Position numbers and translations under genes: made by a program
Assembly (NCBI GenBank): GCA_024464195.1
Contig: JANHAK010000010.1
Coordinates: 1-15,563, forward strand
From: Methanomassiliicoccales archaeon
GTDB lineage: Archaea; Thermoplasmatota; Thermoplasmata; Methanomassiliicoccales; JACIVX01
DNA length: 15,563 nucleotides
Direction: 5' to 3'
In this document: positions 7,237-14,761 of the stretch, in pieces
How the letters are laid out: every line of letters starts with the position of its first letter
Numbering within the stretch: the stretch's first letter is position 1
The notes under the pieces: model-generated
What the model was told of the DNA's origin: nothing
The model's input: the letters and a program-made list of their open reading frames with translations, nothing else
Databases searched by the model: none

Positions 7237-8157
7237 ATGCCCCTATCGAGTATCGGTGATCCTATCGCCAGAATGGATTGTCAAAATATTCGTATCCAGA
7301 ATGGGTTCAAACTCACGAGAGTGGGTGTCACTGGTGTCAAGAAACCGGTTACCGTTAAGAGAGGAAACAAGACAGTAACCCTCACATGCAATTTTGACAT
7401 CTTTGTCAACTTACCGTCAAGCCAGAAAGGTTCACATCTTTCGAGAAATCTCGAAGTCGTTTCTGAAATTGTTGACCAGACAATTAGAGAGCCAGTTTCT
7501 GGTCTAGAAGTTTTGAGCGCACAAATTTGTAAGTTGCTGCTCGAGCGTCATGAATACGCATCGTATTCGGAGACCCATGTGACTGCGGATTATTTTCTTG
7601 AGAAGATAACACCCAGCGGTAAGAGAACCTTGGAACCATATCAACTCATGGCAAAGGCAGTTAGCAAGCGTGACAATGGAATCAAGAAGATGATAGGTGT
7701 TAGAGTCACGGGGATGACGGCGTGTCCATGTGCCATGGAAACGATTCGCGATGAGCTGCTTGGAGAAAAAGGTTCAAGTTGTGCAGACTTTCCAACAATC
7801 ACCCATAATCAGCGAAATGTCACAACAGTCATGATAGAAGTCCCCGAAGAATACGATGTCGAAGCTGACGATTTGATCGAAATTGTCGAAAGATCGTTCA
7901 GCAGCCCCACCTATGAGATCTTAAAGCGATCGGATGAAGCAAGAATAGTTCTGAGGGCACATAGCAATCCGAAATTCGTTGAAGATGTCGTGAGGGAAAT
8001 ATTGTCGCAGATTCTCGAACGCTATGGGCATCTTCCAGACGATGTCGTTGTGACGGTAAGGAGCGAGAGTGAGGAATCAATTCATAAACACAACGCTTTC
8101 GCAGAAAGGATAACTACAATGAAGGAATTGAAAAACGATCAGGTTATCTTCTATTGA
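7237..8157 (+). CDS. mptA: GTP cyclohydrolase MptA (methanopterin synthesis, FolE2/COG1469 family)
   Basis: Archaeal MptA is an Fe(II)-dependent enzyme that opens GTP to 7,8-dihydroneopterin 2',3'-cyclic phosphate, the first step to methanopterin-type C1 carriers. The family hallmark GMTACPCAMETIR lies at residues 159-171. THNQR has H190, and HKHNAFAE gives H283 and H285. The spacing matches the metal-binding histidines of M. jannaschii MptA (recalled as H200, H293, H295). The N-terminal LTRVGVTGVKKPV segment is also typical. The length of 306 aa is normal. ATG at 7237 is used. ATG at 7273 is an in-frame alternative, and an ATG at 7233 is out of frame and closes quickly. No ribosome site is seen, in keeping with a leaderless mRNA. 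The phosphatase gene follows 22 nt downstream. The product suggests the organism uses tetrahydromethanopterin or a related pterin. Confidence 0.93.
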   Translation: MPLSSIGDPIARMDCQNIRIQNGFKLTRVGVTGVKKPVTVKRGNKTVTLTCNFDIFVNLPSSQKGSHLSRNLEVVSEIVDQTIREPVSGLEVLSAQICKLLLERHEYASYSETHVTADYFLEKITPSGKRTLEPYQLMAKAVSKRDNGIKKMIGVRVTGMTACPCAMETIRDELLGEKGSSCADFPTITHNQRNVTTVMIEVPEEYDVEADDLIEIVERSFSSPTYEILKRSDEARIVLRAHSNPKFVEDVVREILSQILERYGHLPDDVVVTVRSESEESIHKHNAFAERITTMKELKNDQVIFY

Positions 8158-8179
8158 ATTTATTGCGGAGGGAGGGAGT

Positions 8180-8851
8180 ATTTCTATCAAAGCGATTGTC
8201 GTCGACGTCGATGGTACATTGACGGATTCAAAGAGAAAAATCCAAATCCACGGGATAGAGGCGTTGCGCCGTGTTCAAGAAAAGGGTTATACGATCATGA
8301 TTGCGAGCGGTAACGTCTTACCAGTAGCGTACGGGTTGGCTCTTTTTATCGGCATTGAGGGACCTGTTATCGCCGAGAATGGCGGGATAGTCTCTTTTCG
8401 AGAAAAAATCTACAAGATCAATTCAATTGAGCAACCTCTGAGGGCTTATGAGTATTTGAAAAGCAAAATGCCAGTCGAACGACTTTTCACAGATAAATGG
8501 AGGGAAACAGAGGTTGCCTTGAAAAGATCGGCAGATCTGGAAGAAGTAAAGAAGACATTGAAGGATTGGAATGTGACGATAGAAGCCACGGGATTTGCCA
8601 TTCATATTATGGAGCTTGGGCACAGTAAAATGAATGGCGTCAGAAAAGCCGCGGAAATAATTGGGATTGATACCGAGGAGATCGCCGCATTTGGCGATTC
8701 TGATAATGATGTATCAATGATTGAGAGCTGTGGTATTGGGGTCGCCGTTTCAAACGCTTCGGAAGCGGCAAAGCGTGCTGCCGATTATGTGTGCAAACGG
8801 CCACATGCAGATGGTGTGATAGAGGGTCTTGAGTGGTTAGGACTCTTATAA
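8180..8851 (+). CDS. HAD phosphatase, archaeal phosphoglycolate phosphatase type, ATT start
   Basis: A 223-residue HAD hydrolase of the archaeal phosphoglycolate phosphatase type, which dephosphorylates 2-phosphoglycolate to glycolate. Motif I VVDVDGTLTD has nucleophile D9 and acid D11, motif II has S43 in IASGN, motif III is K150 in GHSKMNG, and motif IV is GDSDND at 172-177. A C2-type cap lies between. The first ATG/GTG/TTG in this frame is TTG 8219, which would delete both motif I aspartates. The frame is open upstream only to a stop at 8129, with no standard start. ATT at 8180 sits 8 nt after GGAGG (8167-8171) and yields the family's usual N-terminus and length, so I call an ATT start. 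ATC 8186 is less likely. The gene is 22 nt after mptA, probably co-transcribed. Substrate is by family resemblance. Other sugar-phosphate HAD enzymes look similar. Confidence 0.87.
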   Translation: MSIKAIVVDVDGTLTDSKRKIQIHGIEALRRVQEKGYTIMIASGNVLPVAYGLALFIGIEGPVIAENGGIVSFREKIYKINSIEQPLRAYEYLKSKMPVERLFTDKWRETEVALKRSADLEEVKKTLKDWNVTIEATGFAIHIMELGHSKMNGVRKAAEIIGIDTEEIAAFGDSDNDVSMIESCGIGVAVSNASEAAKRAADYVCKRPHADGVIEGLEWLGLL

Positions 8852-8880
8852 AATGATGCTGTTGAGGAAAACCTAATCGG

Positions 8881-8890
8881 TATCGTTTTA
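8881..8890 (+). promoter_or_regulatory. TATA-like box for the small zinc-finger gene
   Basis: TATCGTTTTA is centred about 27 nt before ATG 8914, consistent with a leaderless transcript. No ribosome site lies at a useful distance from that ATG. Confidence 0.35.
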
Positions 8891-8913
8891 AGAGGGAAAG
8901 TGGTAATAAATCA

Positions 8914-9090
8914 ATGATGTCTGTATTAGGACAATGTAGCATTTGCGGCAGGTGTGCCGAGCATACGTGTGCGATCTGCGGTCAATTGGTCTGTTCAAGG
9001 CATTATTATCCGCGAGAGCGTGTGTGCGAACGATGCTACAGGATGGCCAAACATAAGATTGAAAAGGAAGATGAGAGGAAATTGCTTTAG
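8914..9090 (+). CDS. Small zinc-finger protein (HIT/treble-clef-like)
   Basis: A 58-residue frame packed with metal ligands: C8, C11, C14, C19, C22, C27, H30, C38 and C41. The order CxxC...CxxC...CxxxH...CxxC can hold two zinc ions in a cross-brace, as in HIT-type or B-box-like fingers. The last 17 residues are highly charged (KHKIEKEDERKLL), which could contact nucleic acid or a partner. ATG 8914 is followed directly by another in-frame ATG at 8917, and either could be used. No ribosome site is seen, while a TATA-like box lies about 27 nt upstream. It lies 62 nt after the phosphatase gene on the same strand and ends before a T-rich terminator. The biased Cys/His spacing argues strongly for a real gene. 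The specific function is unknown to me. Confidence 0.78.
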   Translation: MMSVLGQCSICGRCAEHTCAICGQLVCSRHYYPRERVCERCYRMAKHKIEKEDERKLL

Positions 9091-9106
9091 AGCCCAATAC
9101 ATCTCA

Positions 9107-9119
9107 TTTTTTGTTATTT
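9107..9119 (+). terminator. T-rich terminator after the zinc-finger gene
   Basis: TTTTTTGTTATTT begins 16 nt after the stop codon of the small zinc-finger gene, in the gap before the convergent TPR gene. Archaeal RNA polymerase stops at such T-runs without needing a hairpin. Confidence 0.5.
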
Positions 9120-9136
9120 CATTATGATATATCTGA

Positions 9137-9670
9137 TTACGATAAGAGCTTCTTTGCCTTTTCCTCATCAAGATTGATCGACTTGAGAAGATATTTCAAT
9201 GACTTCTTTAGAATGATCTCCATAGTCTTGTCGTCCATGAATTTCTCGTAAAGCTCGGGTGCCTTTCGATAATATTCAACTCCAAATTCGGAATAGTAAT
9301 ACGGCGCGTTGTCTGGATCGATTTCGGCTGCCTTATTGTACGCAGATTCGGCCTCGTTCAATTTTCCGGCATCGAGGCAAAATGAGCCCATCGAAGCAAG
9401 AAAATAGGCATTCTGAGGGTCGAGTTCGATTGCCTTCTTGTAAGACTCTAGTATTTCTTCTACACTCATCTTGGAAACACATACTCCCGCTTCAGCCTTG
9501 CCAAAATAAGCGTCAGCGTTTTTCGGATCGAGCTTAATCGCCTTCTCGAATTTTGACAACGCCTGAGCGTAATCGCCCTCGCTGAGCAATTGGAAACCTT
9601 GTTTAACGAGTTTCTCAGCTTCTTCCATGAATGCACCATCCGGAGTAAATCTCGACATAAAGATAAACAT
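9137..9670 (-). CDS. Tetratricopeptide repeat protein
   Basis: A 177-residue protein built mainly of TPR helices, the superhelical scaffold for protein-protein contacts. Two repeats end with the typical AIxLDPxNA pattern (AIKLDPKNADAYFGKAEA and AIELDPQNAYFLASMGSF). A third, EAESAYNKAAEIDPDNAPYY, follows. The C-terminal 50 residues are charged and helical with degenerate repeat character. There is no signal peptide or transmembrane segment. The start is uncertain: TTG 9679, ATG 9670, ATG 9658 and ATG 9628 are all in frame. A TATA-like TTTATAAA at 9707-9714 predicts transcription from about 9684, so 9670 or 9658 is most likely. It stands alone, divergent from gatC and convergent with the zinc-finger gene. 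The partner protein cannot be deduced. Confidence 0.85.
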   Translation of the reverse strand: MFIFMSRFTPDGAFMEEAEKLVKQGFQLLSEGDYAQALSKFEKAIKLDPKNADAYFGKAEAGVCVSKMSVEEILESYKKAIELDPQNAYFLASMGSFCLDAGKLNEAESAYNKAAEIDPDNAPYYYSEFGVEYYRKAPELYEKFMDDKTMEIILKKSLKYLLKSINLDEEKAKKLLS

Positions 9671-9705
9671 TTTCCCCAAATGTTGTTGTCTTCGAATAGC
9701 GATGT

Positions 9706-9716
9706 TTTTATAAAAA
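9706..9716 (-). promoter_or_regulatory. TATA-like box for the TPR gene
   Basis: TTTTATAAAAA on the minus strand, with transcription expected near 9684. Just upstream, ACGTTATT occurs twice on the plus strand (9725-9732 and 9740-9747), spaced 15 bp between starts. This may be a regulatory direct repeat in the divergent gatC/TPR promoter region. Confidence 0.45.
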
Positions 9717-9784
9717 AAGATATAACGTTATTAATTCATACGTTATTCTTTATGCATTACGCGTTGGAAGGCGTGAGATAATCG

Positions 9785-9793
9785 TTATATATG
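9785..9793 (+). promoter_or_regulatory. TATA box for gatCAB
   Basis: TTATATATG lies about 90 nt before the gatC start. A start near 9815 would give a leader of about 60 nt, which carries the GAAGGAG ribosome site at 9861-9867. It is the best TATA match in the divergent interval. Confidence 0.5.
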
Positions 9794-9876
9794 CTCTGTC
9801 AATAACAGACACGCATTGATCTTTCGTAATTACTTGGATACGATTGTTGAAAATCATCCCGAAGGAGCGATGAGTT

Positions 9877-10149
9877 ATGGACAAACAAGAAGTTAACGAG
9901 ATTGCAAGAATTGCAAGACTCGCACTCAGTGATGAGGAGATTGAGGAATTTTCATCAGATCTGGAAGATATCCTCAGTTATTTTTCTGTCATGGATGAAG
10001 CACCAACTAGAGATGATTTCATGTTAAACCCCGTGATGATCGAAAATGTCATGCGGGACGACGAACAATATCAAGTGATTGACCCAGAGATTCTAAGACA
10101 ATCAATGAAAGTATTCGAGGGATATGTGAGGGGGCCGAGGTTGTCTTGA
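9877..10149 (+). CDS. gatC: Asp/Glu-tRNA amidotransferase subunit C
   Basis: The small 90-residue subunit that wraps around and stabilises GatA in the GatCAB amidotransferase. The start VNEIARIARLALSDEEIEEFSSDLEDILSYFSVMDE is the classic GatC helical pattern, followed by the PTRDDFMLNPVMIENVMRDD linker. Length is normal for the family (about 95). ATG at 9877 has GAAGGAG 9 nt upstream. The stop overlaps the gatA start by 4 nt as TTGA, so translation is coupled and the order is C-A-B. In archaea that also use GatDE for glutamine, GatCAB serves mainly to form Asn-tRNA(Asn), which fits the neighbouring aspS. Confidence 0.93.
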   Translation: MDKQEVNEIARIARLALSDEEIEEFSSDLEDILSYFSVMDEAPTRDDFMLNPVMIENVMRDDEQYQVIDPEILRQSMKVFEGYVRGPRLS

Positions 10150-11486
10150 GCGACAAATTAAGTTTCGAATTTCTAACGCGTTTAAATGAAAAATACAAGA
10201 TTTTCTCGCAACTGATCAACGAAGAAGAATTTCTAAAGGCTGAAGGCCGATACCATTTTCATTTTTCTGCAAAGGATAATTTGTGCACGATCGATTTTCA
10301 GTCACGTGCAGGCTCAAGAATTCTCGATGGATATACTCCACCATTTGATGCAACAGCTGTTCGCAGGCTTAGAATATCTGGTGGCTTGCTCATCGGCAAG
10401 ACCAATATGGATGAATTTGGATTCGGCACATTTTGTACAAACTCTGCATACGGAGTGCCGAGAAATCCCTTCGATCCTGATAGAAGCTGCGGTGGATCAA
10501 GCGGGGGTGCTGCGGCCACGGTCGCGTTGCTTGACGGTCATATCGCACTTGCTGTTTCAACAGGTGGATCAATCTCGTGCCCCGCTTCCTTCTGCGGGGT
10601 AATTGGGATAACGCCGACTTATGGGCGGGTTTCGCGTTATGGTCTTATCGATTATAGCAATTCGCTGGACAAAATTGGATTGATCTGTCGTTCAGCAACA
10701 GATCTTCGAACGTATCTTCCTCTCATTTCGGGGCCAGATTCTTTAGATCCAACCTCATGTTCACAACCGATATTGGATTTATCTTCTTCAAGAATTAAGA
10801 GAATTGGTATTCCGAAGGAGGCAATGGAAGGGATTAGCGGTGAAGTGGAAGCGGCTTTCAGGAAAGCAATTGAAATTACTGAGGAACAGTTGAGCATCAA
10901 GGTTGAAGAGGTCAGTATGTCCTCTCTTAGATTCGCCCTTCCAGCCTATTATGTTCTTGCCACCTCCGAAGCATCGACGAATCTCGCGAGATATTGCGGG
11001 ATGAGATTTGGAATTGTGAAAGATGATGTGAATGCGCATTTCAACACCTTTTTTTCAGAAGTTAGATCAAAATTCTTCGGCAAAGAGGCCAAGCGAAGGA
11101 TTTTGCTTGGAACTTATTGCAGAAGAATTGGCTTCAGAGATCGTTATTACCTGAAAGCGCTGTCAGTGAGACAGATCGTGAAAGAAGAGTATCTGAGAAT
11201 ATTCCAGGATTTCGATCTTGTCGTCATGCCAACAATGCCATTCATTGCGCCTCGATTTAGCGATATTCAAAAGATGAAGCCTTTGGACATGTACAAAGCT
11301 GATTTTCTTACCGTTCCGCCAAACCTCGTCGGCATGCCACACATTTCATTACCGTGCGGTTATTATCATGGAATTCCTATCGGCTTTCAGCTTGTGGCAC
11401 CACATTGGGAAGAAAGACGTCTCCTGCACTTCGCTGAATGTTGGGAGAGTGTTTTTGAATATCAATTTCCGGAGGTGAAGCTTTGA
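10146..11486 (+). CDS. gatA: Asp/Glu-tRNA amidotransferase subunit A (glutaminase)
   Basis: The amidase-signature subunit that releases ammonia from glutamine for transfer within GatCAB. The catalytic triad is complete: K43 in SAKDN, S118 in CGGSSGGAAATVA and nucleophile S142 in STGGSIS. The spacings (75 and 24 residues) equal those of S. aureus GatA K79/S154/S178. KRRILLGTY supplies the substrate-binding Arg, and YKADFLTVPPN the Asp. Two things are unusual. The N-terminus is about 36 residues shorter than in bacterial GatA, and the usual SDTGGSIR context reads VSTGGSIS, losing the Asp and Arg. The start is TTG at 10146, overlapping the gatC stop, with GAGG 6-9 nt before it. Total length is 446 aa. 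I still expect an active enzyme. Confidence 0.93.
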   Translation: MSDKLSFEFLTRLNEKYKIFSQLINEEEFLKAEGRYHFHFSAKDNLCTIDFQSRAGSRILDGYTPPFDATAVRRLRISGGLLIGKTNMDEFGFGTFCTNSAYGVPRNPFDPDRSCGGSSGGAAATVALLDGHIALAVSTGGSISCPASFCGVIGITPTYGRVSRYGLIDYSNSLDKIGLICRSATDLRTYLPLISGPDSLDPTSCSQPILDLSSSRIKRIGIPKEAMEGISGEVEAAFRKAIEITEEQLSIKVEEVSMSSLRFALPAYYVLATSEASTNLARYCGMRFGIVKDDVNAHFNTFFSEVRSKFFGKEAKRRILLGTYCRRIGFRDRYYLKALSVRQIVKEEYLRIFQDFDLVVMPTMPFIAPRFSDIQKMKPLDMYKADFLTVPPNLVGMPHISLPCGYYHGIPIGFQLVAPHWEERRLLHFAECWESVFEYQFPEVKL

Positions 11487-12841
11487 AGATCGGATTGGAA
11501 ATTCATCTTCAACTCCCAACGACCTCGAAACTCTTTTGTTCCTGCTCAACGTCTGCTACCGAACCAAATGAGGCGATTTGTCCGACATGTTTGGGTTTTC
11601 CAGGCTCAAGACCTCGGCTCAACAGGAAAGCCCTTGAAATGGGACTCATGATCGCTAAAAGACTCGAATGTCGGATTCCAGACGTAATATGGTTTTCAAG
11701 AAAAACATATTTTTACCCGGATCTTCCCAAGAATTTTCAAATTACTCAGTATGAATCGCCAATCGGGGTCGATGGAAAATTCCTTTTCGACGGCAAGACT
11801 ATTCGAATTTTGAGAGTGCATCTCGAAGAAGACCCGGGAAAGATCAAGAGAGTAGGAAGAGTTGGTGAGGAACTTTCGCTGATTGATTATAACCGCAGTG
11901 GTGTCCCGCTGGTCGAGATTGTCACTGCTCCGGATCTTTCCACGCCAAAAGAAGCAAGGGATTTTACCTCTTCTCTTATAACAGAACTTCGTTATCTCAT
12001 TGGTATCTCTGACAAAGATGAGCAAACGGTGAGGGTCGACGCGAACATTTCGGTTGCTGAAGAAAGAGTTGAGGTGAAGAATATTCTTGGACTACGGAAT
12101 CTTGAAAGGGCGCTTGAGTTTGAATTTGTAAGGCAATCAAAAATGCTGAGAGCTGGGAAGAAAATTCCCAGAGAAACAAGGCGTTACGATGAAGAACGAA
12201 AGGTAACGCTTCCCGCAAGGGAGAAGGAATTCGAGGAGGATTACGGATACATCCTTGAACCCGATCTTGGGGTGTTTAATGTCGGGGAGATAGCCGAACT
12301 GATGGCAATTCCAGAGACGCCATTGATGCGAGTTGAACGGTTGTCAAGGGAATACGGCATTGGCTTGTCAGAAGCAAAAAAGATCGTCTTTACTTCTTAT
12401 GCCCTTGCCGATCTTTTCGAAGACCTTTATTCGAAATACCCAACAAGCAAAGCCCTGTCATGGATTCTGGATCAACTCGCCGCAAATTGGTCGACGCTTG
12501 AAAAAAAGATGACTGAGGACATGCGTAACTCGATTTTGACGACGATTGGATCGATTCTGAGCGGATCTATTTCCGAAAACGAAGGAAGGAAAATGCTCGT
12601 ATCCATCATTAAAGGGGAAGAGTTCGTAGGTGCTTCACAAGAATTGAATAATCAGGAGGTAACTAAGATCATTTGTTCGATTCTTAATGGCCATCCAGAA
12701 ATTATCTCTGATTATAAGACAAACAAACGAGCAGCGAACTTCGTCATCGGCCAGGTCATGAAATTTTTCAAAGGCCGGTACTCATCTGATGAAGTTGCCA
12801 AGTTAGTCATCAACGAGATTGAAAGAAGACTCTCTCGATGA
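11483..12841 (+). CDS. gatB: Asp/Glu-tRNA amidotransferase subunit B (kinase/amidotransferase)
   Basis: Activates the Asp (or Glu) side chain on tRNA with ATP and attaches the ammonia delivered from GatA. The N-terminal catalytic cradle has GLEIHLQL, zinc ligands C19, C21, C33 and C36 (FCSC...CPTC), RKTYFYPDLPKNFQITQY, and VHLEEDPGK. SLIDYNRSGVPLVEIVTAPD and the VRVDANISV segment also match. The C-terminal YqeY-like tail, which holds the tRNA, follows from about residue 350 and ends ANFVIGQVMKFFKGRY. The 452-aa length is slightly short but complete. The start is TTG 11483, which overlaps the gatA stop (TTGA) and has GGAGGTGA just upstream. It converges on aspS with a 2-nt gap. Confidence 0.95.
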   Translation: MKIGLEIHLQLPTTSKLFCSCSTSATEPNEAICPTCLGFPGSRPRLNRKALEMGLMIAKRLECRIPDVIWFSRKTYFYPDLPKNFQITQYESPIGVDGKFLFDGKTIRILRVHLEEDPGKIKRVGRVGEELSLIDYNRSGVPLVEIVTAPDLSTPKEARDFTSSLITELRYLIGISDKDEQTVRVDANISVAEERVEVKNILGLRNLERALEFEFVRQSKMLRAGKKIPRETRRYDEERKVTLPAREKEFEEDYGYILEPDLGVFNVGEIAELMAIPETPLMRVERLSREYGIGLSEAKKIVFTSYALADLFEDLYSKYPTSKALSWILDQLAANWSTLEKKMTEDMRNSILTTIGSILSGSISENEGRKMLVSIIKGEEFVGASQELNNQEVTKIICSILNGHPEIISDYKTNKRAANFVIGQVMKFFKGRYSSDEVAKLVINEIERRLSR

Positions 12842-12843
12842 TA

Positions 12844-14688
12844 CTAGTGCTGGACTTCCTTTTTCACTTCCTCCCCCATTGAGGAAAGCGAAAGAAGTTC
12901 CAGTTCAGCGAGTTTTGACTCTTCGATTGGGGCAGGTGAGTCATCAAGTGGTGACTGGAATCGTTTGTTTTTCGGAAAGGCGATGACCTCCCTGATCGTT
13001 TCGGAACCGACGAGAATCGAAACGAGTCTGTCGAGGCCGAGCGCGATTCCTCCGTGGGGAGGCGCTCCATAGCTTAGCGCTTCGAGGAAAAACCCAAATT
13101 TCCTTTCAATCTCATCATCGGACATTCCCAGTAATCTAAAGATCTTCTTCTGCAATACCGGATCATGAATTCTGATCGAGCCACTTCCAATCTCACATCC
13201 ATCGAGGACAATGTCGTAGGAAAGCCCTTTGAGCTCATCAACATTGCTGCTTTCTTCGATATATCCGTCAACTGGCATGACGAATGGATGATGGAAAGGC
13301 TCCAGATTTCCCGTGAGGGGATCCCTAACAAATAATGGACAATCAACGACCCACGCAAATTGATGACTCTTGCCATCGAGGAGTCCCAAGTCTCTTGCGA
13401 GTTTCGTTCTAAGTGATCCTGCATATCTCCTTGCCTGTGTTCTTTGCCCTGCAACGAATAAGAGGAGATCCCCGATGTCAGCATCCATTTTCCGAATCAA
13501 TTTTTGCCGGATTTCGGCTGGGAAATACTTAACGATGTTAGAGCTCAGCCCCTCAGCGGTGACTCTCATCCAGGTTAGGCCTCCTATGCCCTCTTGTTTG
13601 GCCCAGTCGATCAGCCTATCAACTTCTTTTCTACCGATTTGAGTTGTTTCTGATGATGAAGATGAAACAAGGGAAGATCGAACATTGATGCCAAGAACAA
13701 TTCCGCCCTTTCGAATTATCTTGTTGAAGATTTCATAAGAGGAGTCAGCAACAATCTCGGTAACCTCAGTAATCTCAAGTCCAAATCTAATGTCAGGCGC
13801 GTCGGTTCCGAATTTTTCAATTGCGTCCTTGTACCTCACCCTTGGAAAAGGAATTTCTACCGTTGACCCGTAAAGCGATTTCCAGATATGCGCAAGCAAT
13901 CTCTCTACGACATCTTGCACGTCTTTTTCCTCGACAAAGGACATTTCAAGATCGATCTGGGTAAATTCTGGTTGTCGATCGGCACGGGAATCCTCATCGC
14001 GAAAACATCTTGCTATCTGGTAATACTTATCGACGCCACCGATCATTAGCATTTGTTTGTAAAGCTGAGGACTTTGAGGAAGAGCATAGAACTTTCCTGG
14101 CATCGTCCTTGATGGTACGATAAAGTCTCTGGCCCCTTCTGGTGTGCTTCGCGTGAGAATCGGCGTCTCGACCTCCATGAATCCCTCTGAATCAAAAAAT
14201 TGTCGTGCGGCAGAAACCAATCGATGTCTCAACCTAAGATTTGCAATCATTTCTGCTCTTCTGAGATCTAAATATCTAAATTTTAATCGCAAGTCCTCGT
14301 TCGGGAGAAATGACTTCTTCTGTTCCGCTATTTCAAATGGAATCGGTTTCGACCTGCTGAGAACGGTAAGGTCTTCTATGAGGACCTCAACCATGCCCGT
14401 CGGATTTCGGGGATCCTCTGTTCCTGGAACTCTCTCCCTTACAACACCATTCACTGCAATGACCGATTCCCTGCTCAGTGAGTCAATCTCTTTTGAAAGC
14501 GCTCCAATATCAGCGCCAGGAGGCATTGCTTCGGGGTCGAGTACGACTTGAGTGATTCCATACGAATCAGCTAGATCAATAAATTTAACGCCACCGTGAT
14601 CCCTTGAAAATCTCACCCAACCCGCTATCTTAACACGTTTCCCTATATCCTCTGGTCGAATTGCACCGCAGTTGTGTGTCCGAATCAT
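12844..14688 (-). CDS. aspS: Aspartyl-tRNA synthetase, bacterial type, probably non-discriminating
   Basis: A class II synthetase that charges aspartate to tRNA(Asp) and, probably, tRNA(Asn). The N-terminal OB-fold anticodon domain (residues 1-110) is followed by RYLDLRR, the TPEGARDFIVPSR loop (182-194), QSPQLYKQ, motif 2 FRDEDSRADRQPEFTQ (229-244), and motif 3 GGIALGLDRL near the end. The 614-aa length and a roughly 120-residue insertion between motifs 2 and 3 are the bacterial GAD-containing form. Archaeal AspRS is usually about 430 aa. H31 (in RDHGG) and G89 (in RVPGT) align with H31 and G82, which make the Pseudomonas enzyme non-discriminating (recalled from the literature). ATG 14688 has GAGG 9 nt upstream. 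It converges on gatCAB, whose product would finish Asn-tRNA(Asn). Confidence 0.95.
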   Translation of the reverse strand: MIRTHNCGAIRPEDIGKRVKIAGWVRFSRDHGGVKFIDLADSYGITQVVLDPEAMPPGADIGALSKEIDSLSRESVIAVNGVVRERVPGTEDPRNPTGMVEVLIEDLTVLSRSKPIPFEIAEQKKSFLPNEDLRLKFRYLDLRRAEMIANLRLRHRLVSAARQFFDSEGFMEVETPILTRSTPEGARDFIVPSRTMPGKFYALPQSPQLYKQMLMIGGVDKYYQIARCFRDEDSRADRQPEFTQIDLEMSFVEEKDVQDVVERLLAHIWKSLYGSTVEIPFPRVRYKDAIEKFGTDAPDIRFGLEITEVTEIVADSSYEIFNKIIRKGGIVLGINVRSSLVSSSSSETTQIGRKEVDRLIDWAKQEGIGGLTWMRVTAEGLSSNIVKYFPAEIRQKLIRKMDADIGDLLLFVAGQRTQARRYAGSLRTKLARDLGLLDGKSHQFAWVVDCPLFVRDPLTGNLEPFHHPFVMPVDGYIEESSNVDELKGLSYDIVLDGCEIGSGSIRIHDPVLQKKIFRLLGMSDDEIERKFGFFLEALSYGAPPHGGIALGLDRLVSILVGSETIREVIAFPKNKRFQSPLDDSPAPIEESKLAELELLSLSSMGEEVKKEVQH

Positions 14689-14716
14689 TGAAATTTCCTC
14701 TGACTTATTAGTGGGG

Positions 14717-14728
14717 TAATGGCCATTA
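14717..14728. promoter_or_regulatory. 12-bp perfect palindrome at the expected aspS transcription start
   Basis: TAATGGCCATTA reads the same on both strands and sits where transcription should begin if the TATA-like box at 14739-14746 is used. A bound regulator there could block initiation. Protein identity is unknown. Confidence 0.35.
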
Positions 14729-14738
14729 ATGAGAGGCC

Positions 14739-14746
14739 TATATTAA
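14739..14746 (-). promoter_or_regulatory. TATA-like box for aspS
   Basis: The minus strand reads TTAATATAGG across this position. A start about 27 nt downstream falls near 14716 and gives a leader of about 28 nt containing the GAGG ribosome site. Confidence 0.45.
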
Positions 14747-14761
14747 ACATTTTGCCCTATA

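Noticed and set aside
8640..8942. 100-residue minus-strand frame across the phosphatase end and zinc-finger start
   Set aside because: It is antisense to the HAD motif IV region and to the Cys-rich gene. The translation is histidine-rich noise.
13074..13484. 136-residue minus-strand frame overlapping aspS in another frame
   Set aside because: It lies within aspS on the same strand out of frame, with low-complexity, unfamiliar translation. It is a shadow of the real gene.
14144..14551. 135-residue plus-strand frame inside aspS
   Set aside because: It is antisense to a fully supported AspRS with all class II motifs. The translation has no family pattern and no ribosome site.
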